Of a stretch of DNA of 55,317 bases, positions 32,219 through 42,748 are shown one piece after another. The translations under genes and the position numbers were made by a program. This DNA is from Microbacteriaceae bacterium (GTDB lineage: Bacteria; Actinomycetota; Actinomycetes; Actinomycetales; Microbacteriaceae): NCBI GenBank assembly GCA_022487185.1, contig JAKVJE010000003.1, positions 1 through 55,317 of the forward strand, read 5' to 3'. The notes below the pieces were generated by a model. It was given only the letters and a program-made list of their open reading frames with translations, made no database searches and was not told the DNA's origin. The number at the start of each line of letters is the position of its first letter. The first letter of the stretch is position 1.

Positions 32219-34942
32219 ATGGGTTCTTCGGATACCGCCGTGGAAGGTTCTTCGGGGGCTGGTCCCAACGGGAGCGACCCCGAACACCTGCGCAGTGGCA
32301 CGCCGGTTCGGGAGCGGATGCTCAGCCAGATCGAGAGCACGTATCCGCTGACGATTCTTTCCGGTCTTCCCGGAACGGGGAAGGTCTGGCTGCTCCGGCA
32401 GTGGTTTGAGCGCCTCCCCCAAGCCGCCTCCAGCTTTCTGATCGATCTCCCCTCCCGCCCCCTGCCCCCGAGCCAGGTGCTGGCCTTCGTCCTGCAGCGC
32501 CTGGCTCGGGGACGCCAGCTCGGGGAGGTCGGGCAGCGCCGCCTCGACCAGCTCCGGCGGGGCAACCTGGATCTGTTCGCCTTCGAGGCAGAGATGCCGG
32601 AGCTCCTCTCCCCCTGGAGCACGGGCCTCATCGTGCTCACCAGATATGAATGGCAGGCGTGCCCGGTACTGGACCACGTGATCATCACCGCGGTCCGGAT
32701 GGGGTTCAACATCGTCTGCTCCCTGATCGATGGGGCGGAGCTGGCCCAGCTCGCCGCCACCCAGGGGGTGTCCTGCCGGCTGATCGAAGATGCCGACCTG
32801 AATTTCACGGCTGATGAAACCGGCCTGGTGGCCGAGCGGATGGGGTGGGAGCTGAGCCCGAAGGTGCTGGCCCGGGTCACCGAGGCGACCGCGGGGAACC
32901 CGGCGCTCACCACCATGACCCTGCTGTGCCTGGGTGGGCTGCAGAGAGTGGTCTCCGCCAGGAGCACCTCCAAAGCGGTCTGGAGTCCCCCTGCGGATGC
33001 GGGGCTTCCGGAGCATCGGGTTCCTGACGCCTCGGAGGTAACTGAGGATTTGGTTGCCCAAGCTGCAGGTCTGCTCCTGCACGATCGCGACAGCCCGGCT
33101 CTGCTGATGGGCACCCCGCAGACCGTCGAAGGCTTCATGGCCTTTCTCCGCGTGCTCATTCCCTTCCACTCTGCCCCGATGCGGGCCCTGACCGAGCTGT
33201 GGCCGGGTGCGGCGGCGTTCATCCATCGGCTCTGCGGGGCTCGGTACGGACATCTCGAATACGACGGGGCGGATAGCGGGATCTTCGTGTGGACTCCGGA
33301 GTGCCGGGCGGCCTTCCAGCGATTTCTCCCGGACACGGACCCGGATGCATCCGCTTTCGCGGATCGGCTGATCGAATGGGAGGCGACCCACGGCGCATAC
33401 CGAGAGGCCCTGGAGCTCCGCTCCCGGTTCGGTGGGCCGGAGGATCTGGAACAGTTTTGCCGCGAACATTTCTTGGATCTGCTGTGGGATGGGCACGTGG
33501 CGGAGTTCCTCAATGAGCTGGGGCACCGGCGGGATCCGCAGATGTTTCCCATCACGGTGCTCCTGTCGGTGATCACCAGGCTCGGGGCCGATCTGACAGG
33601 GATCGATCGTGTCCGGGTCGGCGAGGCTGCAGAGGTGATCCGGCGGCGGATGACGGCCGGGGCGAACCTGGAGGAGGCAGAGGCTCTGCCGGATCTCCTC
33701 TGTACCGCGTACGCAATCACGCTGCTGCGAGCGTGGACACAGATGCCGGATCTTGAGAGCCGGATTGTCCCCCGGCTCCGGCGCGCCGAACTGCTCCCGG
33801 AGGCCGATCCCGACTCTCTGGCGAAAACGGCCTTCGCGGTCGGTCTCTTCGCCCTGATCCGGGTGCGCACCCAAGCGGCGAAAGCACTGTTGAGCCTGAG
33901 TATGCGAATGGCCAGGAGCGCTCCGCTTGTGTCGTGGACGACCACTGCGCTCGGTGTACTCGGGGGCATCCTGGGCGAACAGCTCGTGACCGGGCAGCAG
34001 CGCCAGGCACCGCTCGAGGAGACCGGGCTCGAGGATGCCGCCGGCCTGCAGCGAATATTCCTGCGACTGAATGAGATCTGGGGACCCGGGCTCTTGGAGC
34101 GTCCGGAGCAGAATCTGGCCAGAATCACGCAGATCGTCGAGGACGCCCCTGCCCTGCGCCTCGTGCCGATTGTGGCGATGACATTGCAGTTTCTTCAGTT
34201 ATCCGCCGGGAACTATGAGGAGGCATTCCAGATATCCGCCCCGTATCTCGGCCATCCCCAGGTCGAGAACTCACCCCGGTGGGAGCTGTTTGTCTTCGGG
34301 ACGGTGCTGGCGGCCATTCGCACGGGACGTCTCACCACGGCTCGGGACATGGCGGAGTTCCTCACGGATACCACCCCGGTTGGGGCGATTGTCCATGCGA
34401 TGATCTTTCTCATCGAGGGGAGGACGGCGGATGCGCTCTCCGTTCTTTCGGATGTTCGGCTGGGACCCGAGTCCCCGACGCGGCTGCGGGCGGGGCTCCT
34501 CATCTTCGAGGCGGCACTCAACGTCCGGGAGGGACATGTCGGCCGGGCCCGATCGATTCTGCTGGAGCTCTTGGCGAGCGTCCCCGACTCGGAGATGCGC
34601 GTGGTACTTCGGCTCCTCTCGGTCTCGGATGTCCGTGACCTCGCCGAGCTGCTTCCCCCGTCAGCGGTGACATGGAAACGCCTTTTTCAGGAGTCTGCGG
34701 AGGAGGAGCATCTTCTCCCGGAGAGCCGACCGGGTCCGGAGCTCAGCCTGTCCGAACTCGAGGTCCTGCGTGGTGTGGCTCGAGGGCTCACCAATCGTGG
34801 GATTGCCATGGAGCTCTTTCTCTCGCCCAACACTGTGAAGACGCATCTGCGGCGCATCTTTCGGGAGCTCGACGTCGATTCCCGGACCGAGGCGGTGGCC
34901 CGTGCCCGGCAGCTCGGCCTGCTCTCTCGGCCCGAAGGGTGA
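32219..34942 (+). CDS. LuxR-family (MalT/LAL-like) ATP-binding transcriptional regulator
   Basis: P-loop LSGLPGTGKVWLL; C-terminal LSLSELEVLRGVARGLTNRGIAMELFLSPNTVKTHLRRIFRELDVDSRTEAVARARQLGLL. Confidence 0.9.
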   Translation: MGSSDTAVEGSSGAGPNGSDPEHLRSGTPVRERMLSQIESTYPLTILSGLPGTGKVWLLRQWFERLPQAASSFLIDLPSRPLPPSQVLAFVLQRLARGRQLGEVGQRRLDQLRRGNLDLFAFEAEMPELLSPWSTGLIVLTRYEWQACPVLDHVIITAVRMGFNIVCSLIDGAELAQLAATQGVSCRLIEDADLNFTADETGLVAERMGWELSPKVLARVTEATAGNPALTTMTLLCLGGLQRVVSARSTSKAVWSPPADAGLPEHRVPDASEVTEDLVAQAAGLLLHDRDSPALLMGTPQTVEGFMAFLRVLIPFHSAPMRALTELWPGAAAFIHRLCGARYGHLEYDGADSGIFVWTPECRAAFQRFLPDTDPDASAFADRLIEWEATHGAYREALELRSRFGGPEDLEQFCREHFLDLLWDGHVAEFLNELGHRRDPQMFPITVLLSVITRLGADLTGIDRVRVGEAAEVIRRRMTAGANLEEAEALPDLLCTAYAITLLRAWTQMPDLESRIVPRLRRAELLPEADPDSLAKTAFAVGLFALIRVRTQAAKALLSLSMRMARSAPLVSWTTTALGVLGGILGEQLVTGQQRQAPLEETGLEDAAGLQRIFLRLNEIWGPGLLERPEQNLARITQIVEDAPALRLVPIVAMTLQFLQLSAGNYEEAFQISAPYLGHPQVENSPRWELFVFGTVLAAIRTGRLTTARDMAEFLTDTTPVGAIVHAMIFLIEGRTADALSVLSDVRLGPESPTRLRAGLLIFEAALNVREGHVGRARSILLELLASVPDSEMRVVLRLLSVSDVRDLAELLPPSAVTWKRLFQESAEEEHLLPESRPGPELSLSELEVLRGVARGLTNRGIAMELFLSPNTVKTHLRRIFRELDVDSRTEAVARARQLGLLSRPEG

Positions 34943-35094
34943 AGACTCACACGCTGTGGAAATCATCCGGGTGATGATCGTTCCCGCCCCGGGTGGTTTC
35001 CGGGGTGAAGTCCGGTTCTCGGCATCCTGCCCGTCTTAGTGTCATTCCAGTTTGTCGGGGGTTCCCGATGTTCTGGGAGGAAGACGGTCCTGAG

Positions 35095-36657
35095 ATGAGT
35101 AGGCAAGCGCGGCAGCAGCGACTTCGGAGTCGGCACGGGATACAAGTTTCCCAGCGATCGGGCTGGGGCATGATCGCCCTCGGAGTGACCCCGGTTCTTG
35201 CCCTCGGAGTGGCGCTTTCGTGCCTGTCTGGTGCGGTACAGGGGGATGCGGCTGAATCGGGAACGACTGTGCAGCTGGAGAATCCGATGGCGGCCGCACA
35301 GCCGGAGGGCTCGGAGTCCTCGTTCACAATCCGGACCTTCGAGGACACCACGCTCCTGAACTCTGAGCTGGAGGGGAGTCTCGCCGTCGGGGGCAGCCTA
35401 ACTGTCCAGAACGGAGGGAACGATTACCCGCTCCTCCAGAACGTGGCGGGCAACGGAGACTACACGTTGCCGACGATTAATGACACCCCCGTGCGGGCGC
35501 TCGTGCAGCAGCTGGGGAGTACAACCAACGCGAATGTTCGGGCGAAGACCACCGCCGATCCCGCGACCAATGGCGTTGCCGAGATCGCAGACTCCTCCGA
35601 TGGAAAATTTTCTGCCGGCCTTGATGGGGGAACACAGTTCACCCTGACCGGCAATTCCACTGCCCGGCTGCTCTCCGATGCGAGCAAGTATGAGGGGAGC
35701 TCTGGGACGGGGTCACCCTCAATGCAGCTCGGGGAGTCCTCATCCACCACCACTGTGAACTCCCTGTTCGCCGAGGACACGGGGACAAAACTCCTGGCAC
35801 AGAGCGGGGTGTGGAAAGCCCCCACCCTCTCTGATGACCAGAATGTGTCAATCCAGTTGACCGCGGGCGGGCCCAACCGGCTGACCCTCGCGGATCTTGA
35901 GACGGACGGGATGGTCAAATACCAGAATCAGTTCCGGGTCTCGGGACAATCCGAGACCACTCCGCTCATCATCCACGTCGACGCCAACGATGTGCAGGGA
36001 GGGGGTGCTGCAGCTTCCCTCCTACGCGGATGCAGGTAATCAGGAGAACGACTCCGCCGTGAGCTATATCCTCTGGGATCTCTCCGATGCCACGGGAGAC
36101 GTCACCATTGAGCCGACAGGGGGGAAAGATCGTCTTCGGGGGGGGCCATCTACGCACCGAAGGCCAATGTCACGATCCCCGAGGGGAAGAATATCCAGTT
36201 TGAGGGACAGATCATCGCCCGGAGCTTCACAGATAATTCGAGCGGGCAGGAAATCCACACGAATCTGTTCAAGGGGCGCATCCCCGGTGTTGGGACTGGT
36301 ACGAACACCCCGTCTGCGTCCACCTCGTCCATGCCGACGCCAGTCGTGACCCCGACCCCGTTGAAGACCCCGTCCGCTTCCCCGACCCCGTCCAAGGCTC
36401 CGTCCGTCTCTCCGACCCCGTCCAAGTCTCCCAGCGCGTCTCCGTCGGAGTCACCGAGCACGAGCGCATCGGCTTCACCCACATCGAGTGATGCATCCGC
36501 ATCTCCATCGGAGACGGCTGTGGCTGCGGGAGACACGAACGGGACGCTGCCCCGTACCGGCGAGACTCTCCAGGGAATTGTGCTGGCCTTCCTCCTGTCC
36601 ATGGCAGGTGGCCTGCTGCTGATCCTGGGTCGTCTCCGGGTGCGTCGTCAGAAGTAG
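35095..36657 (+). pseudogene. Choice-of-anchor-A-like cell-wall surface protein with LPRTG sorting signal, frameshifted
   Basis: Frame 1 to 36039 (NSELEGSLAVGGSLTVQN), continuation in a second frame (VLQLPSYADAGNQENDSAVSYILWDLSDATGDVTIEPTGG), then a third frame ending in LPRTGETLQGIVLAFLLSMAGGLLLILGRLRVRRQK. Confidence 0.8.
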
Positions 36658-36671
36658 GAACTCCGGAACGT

Positions 36672-37835
36672 TCAGTAGACGTCCTCATGGTGCCGGCCTT
36701 CAGCGGCCAGCTCCATGAGGGCGTCTTCACCATCCAGGACCTGTATCAGGGCGTCGCGGACTCCCAGTCCGACGGTATGGGCCCCGCCGCAGACATAGAC
36801 GTGCGCCCCACCTCGAAGGAATGCCCGGACCTGCTCGCGGGCGTGCAGCAGAACCTTCTGTACGTGTCGTGCGGGCGGTGTCTCCGGCCGGGACTCGGCG
36901 AGATCCAGTCGCCAGAGGGTGCCATCACGCTTCCAGCTTTGGAGATCCCGTCGATAGAGCAGATCCTCCTCTCGGTTCCGGAGCCCGAAGATCAGCCAGG
37001 CCCGACCCGGGTCTCGGCGTGCTCGCCGTTCCTGCAGGAAGGCGTGGAACGGGGCGATCCCCACTCCGGAGCCGATGAGCAGTACATCGGTGCCGAGGGG
37101 GTCGGGGAGATGGAACAGGGGCGCCGGGCGGGGGCGGACGTACAGGTTGCCGCCGGGCGCCGGGAGCCGTTCCAGGGCACCGCTCACAGTTCCGACCTGG
37201 ACGCGTCCGTCCCGCTCATATCGCACCGTGCGCACCAGTAGCTCCAGCGGCTCCCCGGGGTGGGGGACCGCCGCGAGGGAGTAGGCCCGTGGGCGTACCG
37301 GGGGCAGCAGATCCTGGAGGTCTTGCAGTGTGAGGACCTGCGGATGCCGTCGTAGCAGTTCGAGGACGTCGACCCGCTGTGCGGTGGCGAGCAGTTGAGC
37401 GGGGTCCTCGGTGAGTTGCCGGAGCGCGGCATCTCCCGTGCGGTCTGCCAGACACTGGATCAGGGCCTTCGTGGGGGTCCGCAGCTCTAGGACAGGCAAC
37501 TGTGCAGTGGCGGACCGGAGGGAGGCCTCTGCCGCCCGGGTTTCCGGAGAAGAGCGCAGCAGAGCGGCCACCGCATCCGCCAGCGGTCTGCTGCTGAGCA
37601 GGCGGAGTTCCACGGAGTCCCCGGCCTGGAGCCCCCAGCCGTCTGCCTCGGGTACCTCGATGCGGTAGGCCCAGATCTGTCGGTCAGATGGGACGGGGGT
37701 CAGCCGATGCCGGCTGAGGAGGCGGGCATTCTCGTGCCAGGTACTGCCGCGAGGGGCCGGATTCGCGTGGTGGGGCCGACCAAAGAGGTCGCCACCTCCG
37801 GGGGGCTCGGGATGAATTGCGCACACGGTATCCAC
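36672..37835 (-). CDS. FAD/NADPH-binding reductase (CysJ/CPR-like, no flavodoxin domain)
   Basis: RPRAYSLAA, LLIGSGVGIAPFHAFLQERRA, WLIFGLRNREEDLLYRRDL, HVYVCGGAHTVGLGVRDAL; start uncertain. Confidence 0.78.
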   Translation of the reverse strand: MDTVCAIHPEPPGGGDLFGRPHHANPAPRGSTWHENARLLSRHRLTPVPSDRQIWAYRIEVPEADGWGLQAGDSVELRLLSSRPLADAVAALLRSSPETRAAEASLRSATAQLPVLELRTPTKALIQCLADRTGDAALRQLTEDPAQLLATAQRVDVLELLRRHPQVLTLQDLQDLLPPVRPRAYSLAAVPHPGEPLELLVRTVRYERDGRVQVGTVSGALERLPAPGGNLYVRPRPAPLFHLPDPLGTDVLLIGSGVGIAPFHAFLQERRARRDPGRAWLIFGLRNREEDLLYRRDLQSWKRDGTLWRLDLAESRPETPPARHVQKVLLHAREQVRAFLRGGAHVYVCGGAHTVGLGVRDALIQVLDGEDALMELAAEGRHHEDVY

Positions 37836-38041
37836 GATACGCAGGGGAGATCTCTGGGTCGATGCGCAAGGGCGGCTGGTATTCTTGGAAGAGCGGGGCA
37901 ACGGCGCCCCATCCTGATATCGGAGTCCAGGTGGTGAGCGGTGCGCGGAGCAATGAGGCCACAGAGTGCGGCGTTTCCAGGGCTTCCGGTGCACGCGCGG
38001 TTTTGCGCGTCCGCCGCACCTCAGACAATGGAGGAACAGGC

Positions 38042-38395
38042 ATGACCACGCTCGAACTGCTGCAAGAGGCGCTGTACCGGCTCGAGGATCTTGAGGCGTT
38101 GAGCACCCCCGGCGAGTGGGGGGTGGCATATCCGGTCGAGGAGGACTCCGAGCCGACGGCCCACATTTTCGCCGGTGAGGCCGAGGTCGGCTCTACCGGA
38201 GAGCTGGAGGGGTGGTCGTATAACGCCGACCTGATCGCCGCAATGCATCGTACGCTGCACGCGCAGCACGATTTGCTGCAGGATGCCATCGATTGGCTCA
38301 CCTCGAATGAAGACGACGACGAGGCCAGTACCCTGAACCTGGATTCGGCGATCAAGGCCGAGATCCGGTTGGCCCACGCAATCCTGGGCCGATGA
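38042..38395 (+). CDS. Hypothetical protein
   Basis: MTTLELLQEALYRLEDLEALSTPGEWGVAY...; ATGA overlap with cdd. Confidence 0.7.
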   Translation: MTTLELLQEALYRLEDLEALSTPGEWGVAYPVEEDSEPTAHIFAGEAEVGSTGELEGWSYNADLIAAMHRTLHAQHDLLQDAIDWLTSNEDDDEASTLNLDSAIKAEIRLAHAILGR

Positions 38396-38877
38396 GCGGC
38401 ACCGTGTCGGGACGTCATGCTCGGGAGGAGCCAGGTCGGGCCCCGGAAGCCTCCGGGGCAACCCCGCCGGCCGATGAGGACTGGGCGATTCTCGTCGCGG
38501 CCGCCCGAACTGTTCGGGATCGCTCGTACAGCCCGTATTCTCGATACCCGGTCGGGGCGGCGGCCCGCACCGATTCGGGGCGTATCGTCACCGGGTGCAA
38601 TGTCGAGAACGCTTCGTTTGGGCTCACTCTCTGTGCCGAATGCGGGGTGCTCTCCCAACTGCATGCGACCGGCGGCGGGCGCATCACGGCCCTTGTGTGC
38701 GTGGATGCGGCGGACGTGCCCATTCTCCCGTGCGGCCGATGCCGGCAGTTGCTGGTCGAGCACGCCGACCCGGAGACTCCGGTTCTGTCCCCGGAGGGCC
38801 CGATCACGTTGGGGGAGCTGCTCCCGCACCAGTGGAAGCTGACAGAACCGACCCAGCACGGACGGAGGGCACGTTGA
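38392..38877 (+). CDS. cdd: Cytidine deaminase
   Basis: RDRSYSPYSRYPVGAAART, GCNVENASFGLTLCAECG, ILPCGRCRQLLVE. Confidence 0.94.
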   Translation: MSGTVSGRHAREEPGRAPEASGATPPADEDWAILVAAARTVRDRSYSPYSRYPVGAAARTDSGRIVTGCNVENASFGLTLCAECGVLSQLHATGGGRITALVCVDAADVPILPCGRCRQLLVEHADPETPVLSPEGPITLGELLPHQWKLTEPTQHGRRAR

Positions 38878-40160
38878 CCGAACCATATGACATGGTCGAC
38901 CTGATCCTCGCGAAACGTCAGGGCGAGGCCCTCACCGGTGACCAGATCCGCTGGATGATCGCGAAATATACCGCTGGTGGAATACTCGACGCACAGATGT
39001 CGGCGTTGACGATGGCGATCTGTTTTCAGGGCATGACGCCCCGGGAAACGGGGGATCTCACCACGGCGATGCTTGAAAGTGGCACTCGGATGGACTACTC
39101 CGGTCTCGGCGCTCCGGTTGTCGACAAACATTCCACCGGTGGGGTGGGAGACAAGGTCACACTCGTCCTGATGCCGGTTGTGGCCTCGTTCGGGGTGAAG
39201 GTTCCGCAGTTGTCGGGCAGGGGGCTCGGGCATACTGGAGGCACGCTCGACAAGCTGGAATCCATCCCCGGCTGGCGGGCGGATCTCACCTCGGAGGAGA
39301 TTCGCGAGCAGCTGCGCACCGTTGGCGGGATGGTCTGTGCCGCCGGTGCTGATCTCGCGCCGGCCGATCGACGACTGTACGCGCTGCGGGATGCGACGGG
39401 GACGGTGGATGCGATTCCCCTGATCGCCTCATCGATCATGAGCAAGAAGATCGCGGAGGGTGCCCAGGGGCTTGTCCTGGATGTGACGACCGGCTCGGGA
39501 GCCTTTCTCACGGATCCTGCTGAGGCCCGGGAACTGGCTCGGACGATGGTGCACCTCGGGGAGCATGCGGGTGTACGTACACGGGCCATCCTCACGGATA
39601 TGAGTGCCCCGCTGGGATTCGCCATCGGGAACGCGAATGAGGTTCGGGAGGCGGTCCAGACGCTTCAGGGGCGGGGTCCTGCCGACCTCGTCCATGTGGT
39701 GTGCGTTCTGGCCCGTGCGATGCTGGAGCTGGCGGGGCTCCCGGATGCGGATCCCCGGAGGGCGCTCGCCGACGGCAGTGCGCTGCGGGTCTGGCGCGAC
39801 TTTGTGAGCGCGCAGGGGGGAGACCCGGATGCGGCCCTCCCGGAGGCCGACCACTCCTCTATCCTTCGTGCGGAATACGACGGTGTGGTCCTGGACCTTG
39901 AGGCAAGGGCCTTTGGCGTGGCCGCCTGGAGACTCGGGGCGGGCCGCAGCGTTCCCGGGGCCCCGGTCGATCATGCGGCGGGGATCGATCTTCGGGTCAA
40001 GCCCGGTGATCGGGTGCGTCGCGGCGACCCCATCTGCGAGCTCCACGCCACCGATCCGGACCGACTCCCCAGGGCCTATGAGGCGTTGGAAGGAGCGGTG
40101 TCGATCGGCGATGCGACCCGGTGGGCGCCGGCTCCGCTCATCCTGGGGTCTGTCGGCTGA
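38874..40160 (+). CDS. deoA: Thymidine phosphorylase
   Basis: DLILAKRQGEALTGDQIRWMIAKYTAGGILDAQMSALTMAI, DKHSTGGVGDKVTLVLMPVVAS; TTG start inferred. Confidence 0.94.
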   Translation: MTEPYDMVDLILAKRQGEALTGDQIRWMIAKYTAGGILDAQMSALTMAICFQGMTPRETGDLTTAMLESGTRMDYSGLGAPVVDKHSTGGVGDKVTLVLMPVVASFGVKVPQLSGRGLGHTGGTLDKLESIPGWRADLTSEEIREQLRTVGGMVCAAGADLAPADRRLYALRDATGTVDAIPLIASSIMSKKIAEGAQGLVLDVTTGSGAFLTDPAEARELARTMVHLGEHAGVRTRAILTDMSAPLGFAIGNANEVREAVQTLQGRGPADLVHVVCVLARAMLELAGLPDADPRRALADGSALRVWRDFVSAQGGDPDAALPEADHSSILRAEYDGVVLDLEARAFGVAAWRLGAGRSVPGAPVDHAAGIDLRVKPGDRVRRGDPICELHATDPDRLPRAYEALEGAVSIGDATRWAPAPLILGSVG

Positions 40161-40187
40161 CCCCTGAGCGGGCGGCGCCCGGCCCTG

Positions 40188-41024
40188 TCACCCCCTGGCG
40201 AGGGTCACCGACACGTCCCCGAGCCCGTGATCGTAGGAGGCGGTCCAGGTGCCGGCGGTCAGGGCCGGGGGAAGGACGAAGGTGCCGCTCGACACGCGCT
40301 GTCCGGGCCGGAGCCCGCCCAGCCCGTGCCGATCGAGGGCCTGGGCCAGCCAGACCACGGCGTTGAGTGGGTTGCCGAGGACCTCCGAGGACCCACCCTC
40401 CCGCACGTGTTCGCCATCGTGGGTGAGCACTGCATGAACTTCCGACAGCTCATCGGGGGCCGAAAAGGCGGTGGCGGTCGGCGCCTCCTGACCGTAGACC
40501 AGGTAGCCCCCCACAGCTGCGTCGGAGCCGACCAGCTCCTTGGGGAGGTCCGGGAACCAGTCGGCGAAGCGGCTGTCGGGCACCTCCAGGCCGGCGGCGA
40601 CGGTGGTGGATTCGAAGACCGACTCCACGGTTGCCTCCGCTCCGAGGGGGTTGAGAACACGGAAGTTGAGCTCGACCTCAACCAGCGGGGCCATCACATC
40701 CGCCGGGTGGAGCGTGAGCGGAGCCGCCCGCACGCGGCTAGCCACCTGAGCGCCGTAGAGGGGCTCAGTCGCATCGAACATGTGCTGGGTCTGCTCGCTG
40801 GTCAGTGACACCTTGTAGCCAGCGACCGGCTCCCCCTTGAGCTGGGTCAGACGGTGCTGCACCCGGTAGACGGAGTCGAGATCTGCAACAGCGTGCGCGT
40901 AGTCGGAGACCTGCAGGGGGGTCCGGCGGTTGAGGGCCTCCAGCAGCGTCTGTGCGAGGGCCTCTTCTTCGGTGCTCGGAGCCCCGAGCCCGGTGCTGCC
41001 TGGTGTGGTCGTGGTGGTGTTCAT
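40188..41024 (-). CDS. 2-keto-4-pentenoate hydratase family protein
   Basis: VYRVQHRLTQLKGEPVAGYKVSLTSEQTQHMF, EVELNFRV, GNPLNAVVWLAQALDRHGLGGLRPGQRVSSGTF. Confidence 0.9.
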   Translation of the reverse strand: MNTTTTTPGSTGLGAPSTEEEALAQTLLEALNRRTPLQVSDYAHAVADLDSVYRVQHRLTQLKGEPVAGYKVSLTSEQTQHMFDATEPLYGAQVASRVRAAPLTLHPADVMAPLVEVELNFRVLNPLGAEATVESVFESTTVAAGLEVPDSRFADWFPDLPKELVGSDAAVGGYLVYGQEAPTATAFSAPDELSEVHAVLTHDGEHVREGGSSEVLGNPLNAVVWLAQALDRHGLGGLRPGQRVSSGTFVLPPALTAGTWTASYDHGLGDVSVTLARG

Positions 41025-41082
41025 GGGGATGGTTCCTTTCGATGGATGGATCAGTCAGGTCTGGTGTCGGCGTTCTGGGTAC

Positions 41083-41119
41083 AAAAAACCCCGCCGTCCC
41101 GGAAAGGGGGACAACGGGG
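41083..41119 (-). terminator. Strong intrinsic terminator / possible attenuator upstream of the hydratase gene
   Basis: CCCCGTTGTCCC-CCTTTCC-GGGACGGCGGGG-TTTTTT: 12-bp stem with two G-U pairs, then T6. Confidence 0.85.
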
Positions 41120-41155
41120 ATGCGCGTCACGGCGCCGACTGGCGAAGGTGACGCG

Positions 41156-41206
41156 CTAGGAAATAATCGCGCTCTCGAAGATCTGGAGCTGCTGCATGGG
41201 GCCCAT
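41156..41206 (-). CDS. Candidate leader peptide MGPMQQLQIFESAIIS
   Basis: 16-codon ORF whose stop abuts an 8-bp hairpin (41123-41130 / 41148-41155) preceding the terminator. Confidence 0.45.
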   Translation of the reverse strand: MGPMQQLQIFESAIIS

Positions 41207-41235
41207 GCTAGACAGGATCTTCCTGCTGGGGCAAC

Positions 41236-42748
41236 TTATGAGGTGTGCCCGGTGAGCCGCACACGGTAGACCACTGTGCTGGGTCCAGCCCAGATCTTCT
41301 GGAGGCGGAACCCCTGCCGGGTTATTTGGCGGTATTCGGCTCGCGTGGTGGTGCGCCTGGCCAGAAGCCAGAGCCGTGCCCCCGCGGGAATCCGCTGTTT
41401 CCAGTCTTTCGGAGAGACTCCGGTCCCCTCCAGGGAGTTGCGCTGCTCGGCGGTTCGGGACAGACCGGCGTCATCCAGATCCCCCAGCAGGTCAGGGTAT
41501 CCGTCCAGCGCCCGGCGAGGGTCTGCGGTATTCCCGACGTCCGGGAAGAAGAGGATGACATCTCCGGATGCAGCTCTGGCCTTCAGAATTTCTGCGGCGG
41601 TCTTCCAATCCGTTCCATCGTGGGCGTATGGAAACCGTGAGGCGAGGAGCCCGGGGAAACACAGAGCACAGAGCAGGACCCCCACGGTGATCCGCTTCCA
41701 CTGCGGGCGCAGACTGGCAAGTGCTCCGCCGAGCAGCAGAGCCATCCCCGGGGCGGTGTAGAGCAGGTACCGGTTGGCGTAGAGGGGGGTCAGGGTATAG
41801 CTCACGAGGAGGAGCGCCGTGGTCGGGACGGACATCCAGAGGACCCCGATCCAGATGGGGGGATGTTCCCCCCAACTCTCTTCCAGAGCAGGGGCGCGCT
41901 GCGCGGGTGCAGCAGGCAGATGGCGATGGCCAGCCAGCAGAGGGCTGCGAGGAGCTCTGTGGCTCGGGCGGCCACCGTGCCGGTTGGAGTCCCGAACCAC
42001 TGGGTGAGCAGGATCGATCGCAGCAGGGCTCGAGGTGAGGGGTTCTGGAGCCAGTCCAATTGTGCGGCGGCACTTCCGACGTGCATCGACCAGAGGAGGA
42101 ATGGCGCGGTCGCTCCCAGTGCTCCGCAGGCCGCAATACCCCAAGTGCAGCAGTACTCGTCGGCGCGGCTCGGCCCGGTACCCCGCGACGATCAGCGCGT
42201 GAACCGGGAGCATGAGAGCAGTCAGCGAGAACACGACGATCCCGAGCGCCGTCACGACGGCGTACCAGATCCAGCGCCATGCGCCTCCTCTGGTGAGCGC
42301 CTGGTGGAGGAGCAACATGGCGGCTATGGTCATGGCCACGGTCAGGGTATAGGAGCGCGGCACTCAGCAGTGCTGGGATCCACAACAGGCTCAGTGCCGA
42401 GAAGAATCCGCTCCGCCGGCCCAGGAGCTGTGTGGCCAGGACGGTGAAAAGAGCCATCGTGACTCCGGCGAAGAGCAGGGGGAGCATCCGCAGCGCGAGC
42501 ACGGACGTGCCGAAGATCTGGACCCAGCTCCACGTCAGGAGGTACCAGACCGTGTGCGTCGCATCGATTTGGCCCAGCATGGACAGCAGCTGTGGGAGGG
42601 ATCTGGCCACCGCATTCCGGGTGGCAACCTCATCGGCCCACAGGGAAGGGACGGTCAGGTGAAAAGAGCCGAGAAGGACCGTAAGGCCGCCCAGGAGCAC
42701 GGGGAGTCTCCATGCGTGCCCGGCGGGAGTGGCCTTACTGCTCGACAC
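41236..42748 (-). pseudogene. Membrane glycosyltransferase (ArnT/PMT-like), frameshifted
   Basis: Coherent hydrophobic protein split over frames: 42748 to ~42360, then ~42360-42130, then 42086-41870, then to 41236. Confidence 0.75.

Noticed and set aside
32054-34128. Two long minus-strand ORFs opposite the LuxR regulator
   Set aside because: GC-driven antisense ORFs; Arg/Pro-rich low-information translations.
36331-36520. Tandem DNA repeat or CRISPR-like array
   Set aside because: It encodes a Ser/Pro/Thr-rich stalk with irregular units; no regular repeat-spacer structure. No CRISPR array was seen in the window.
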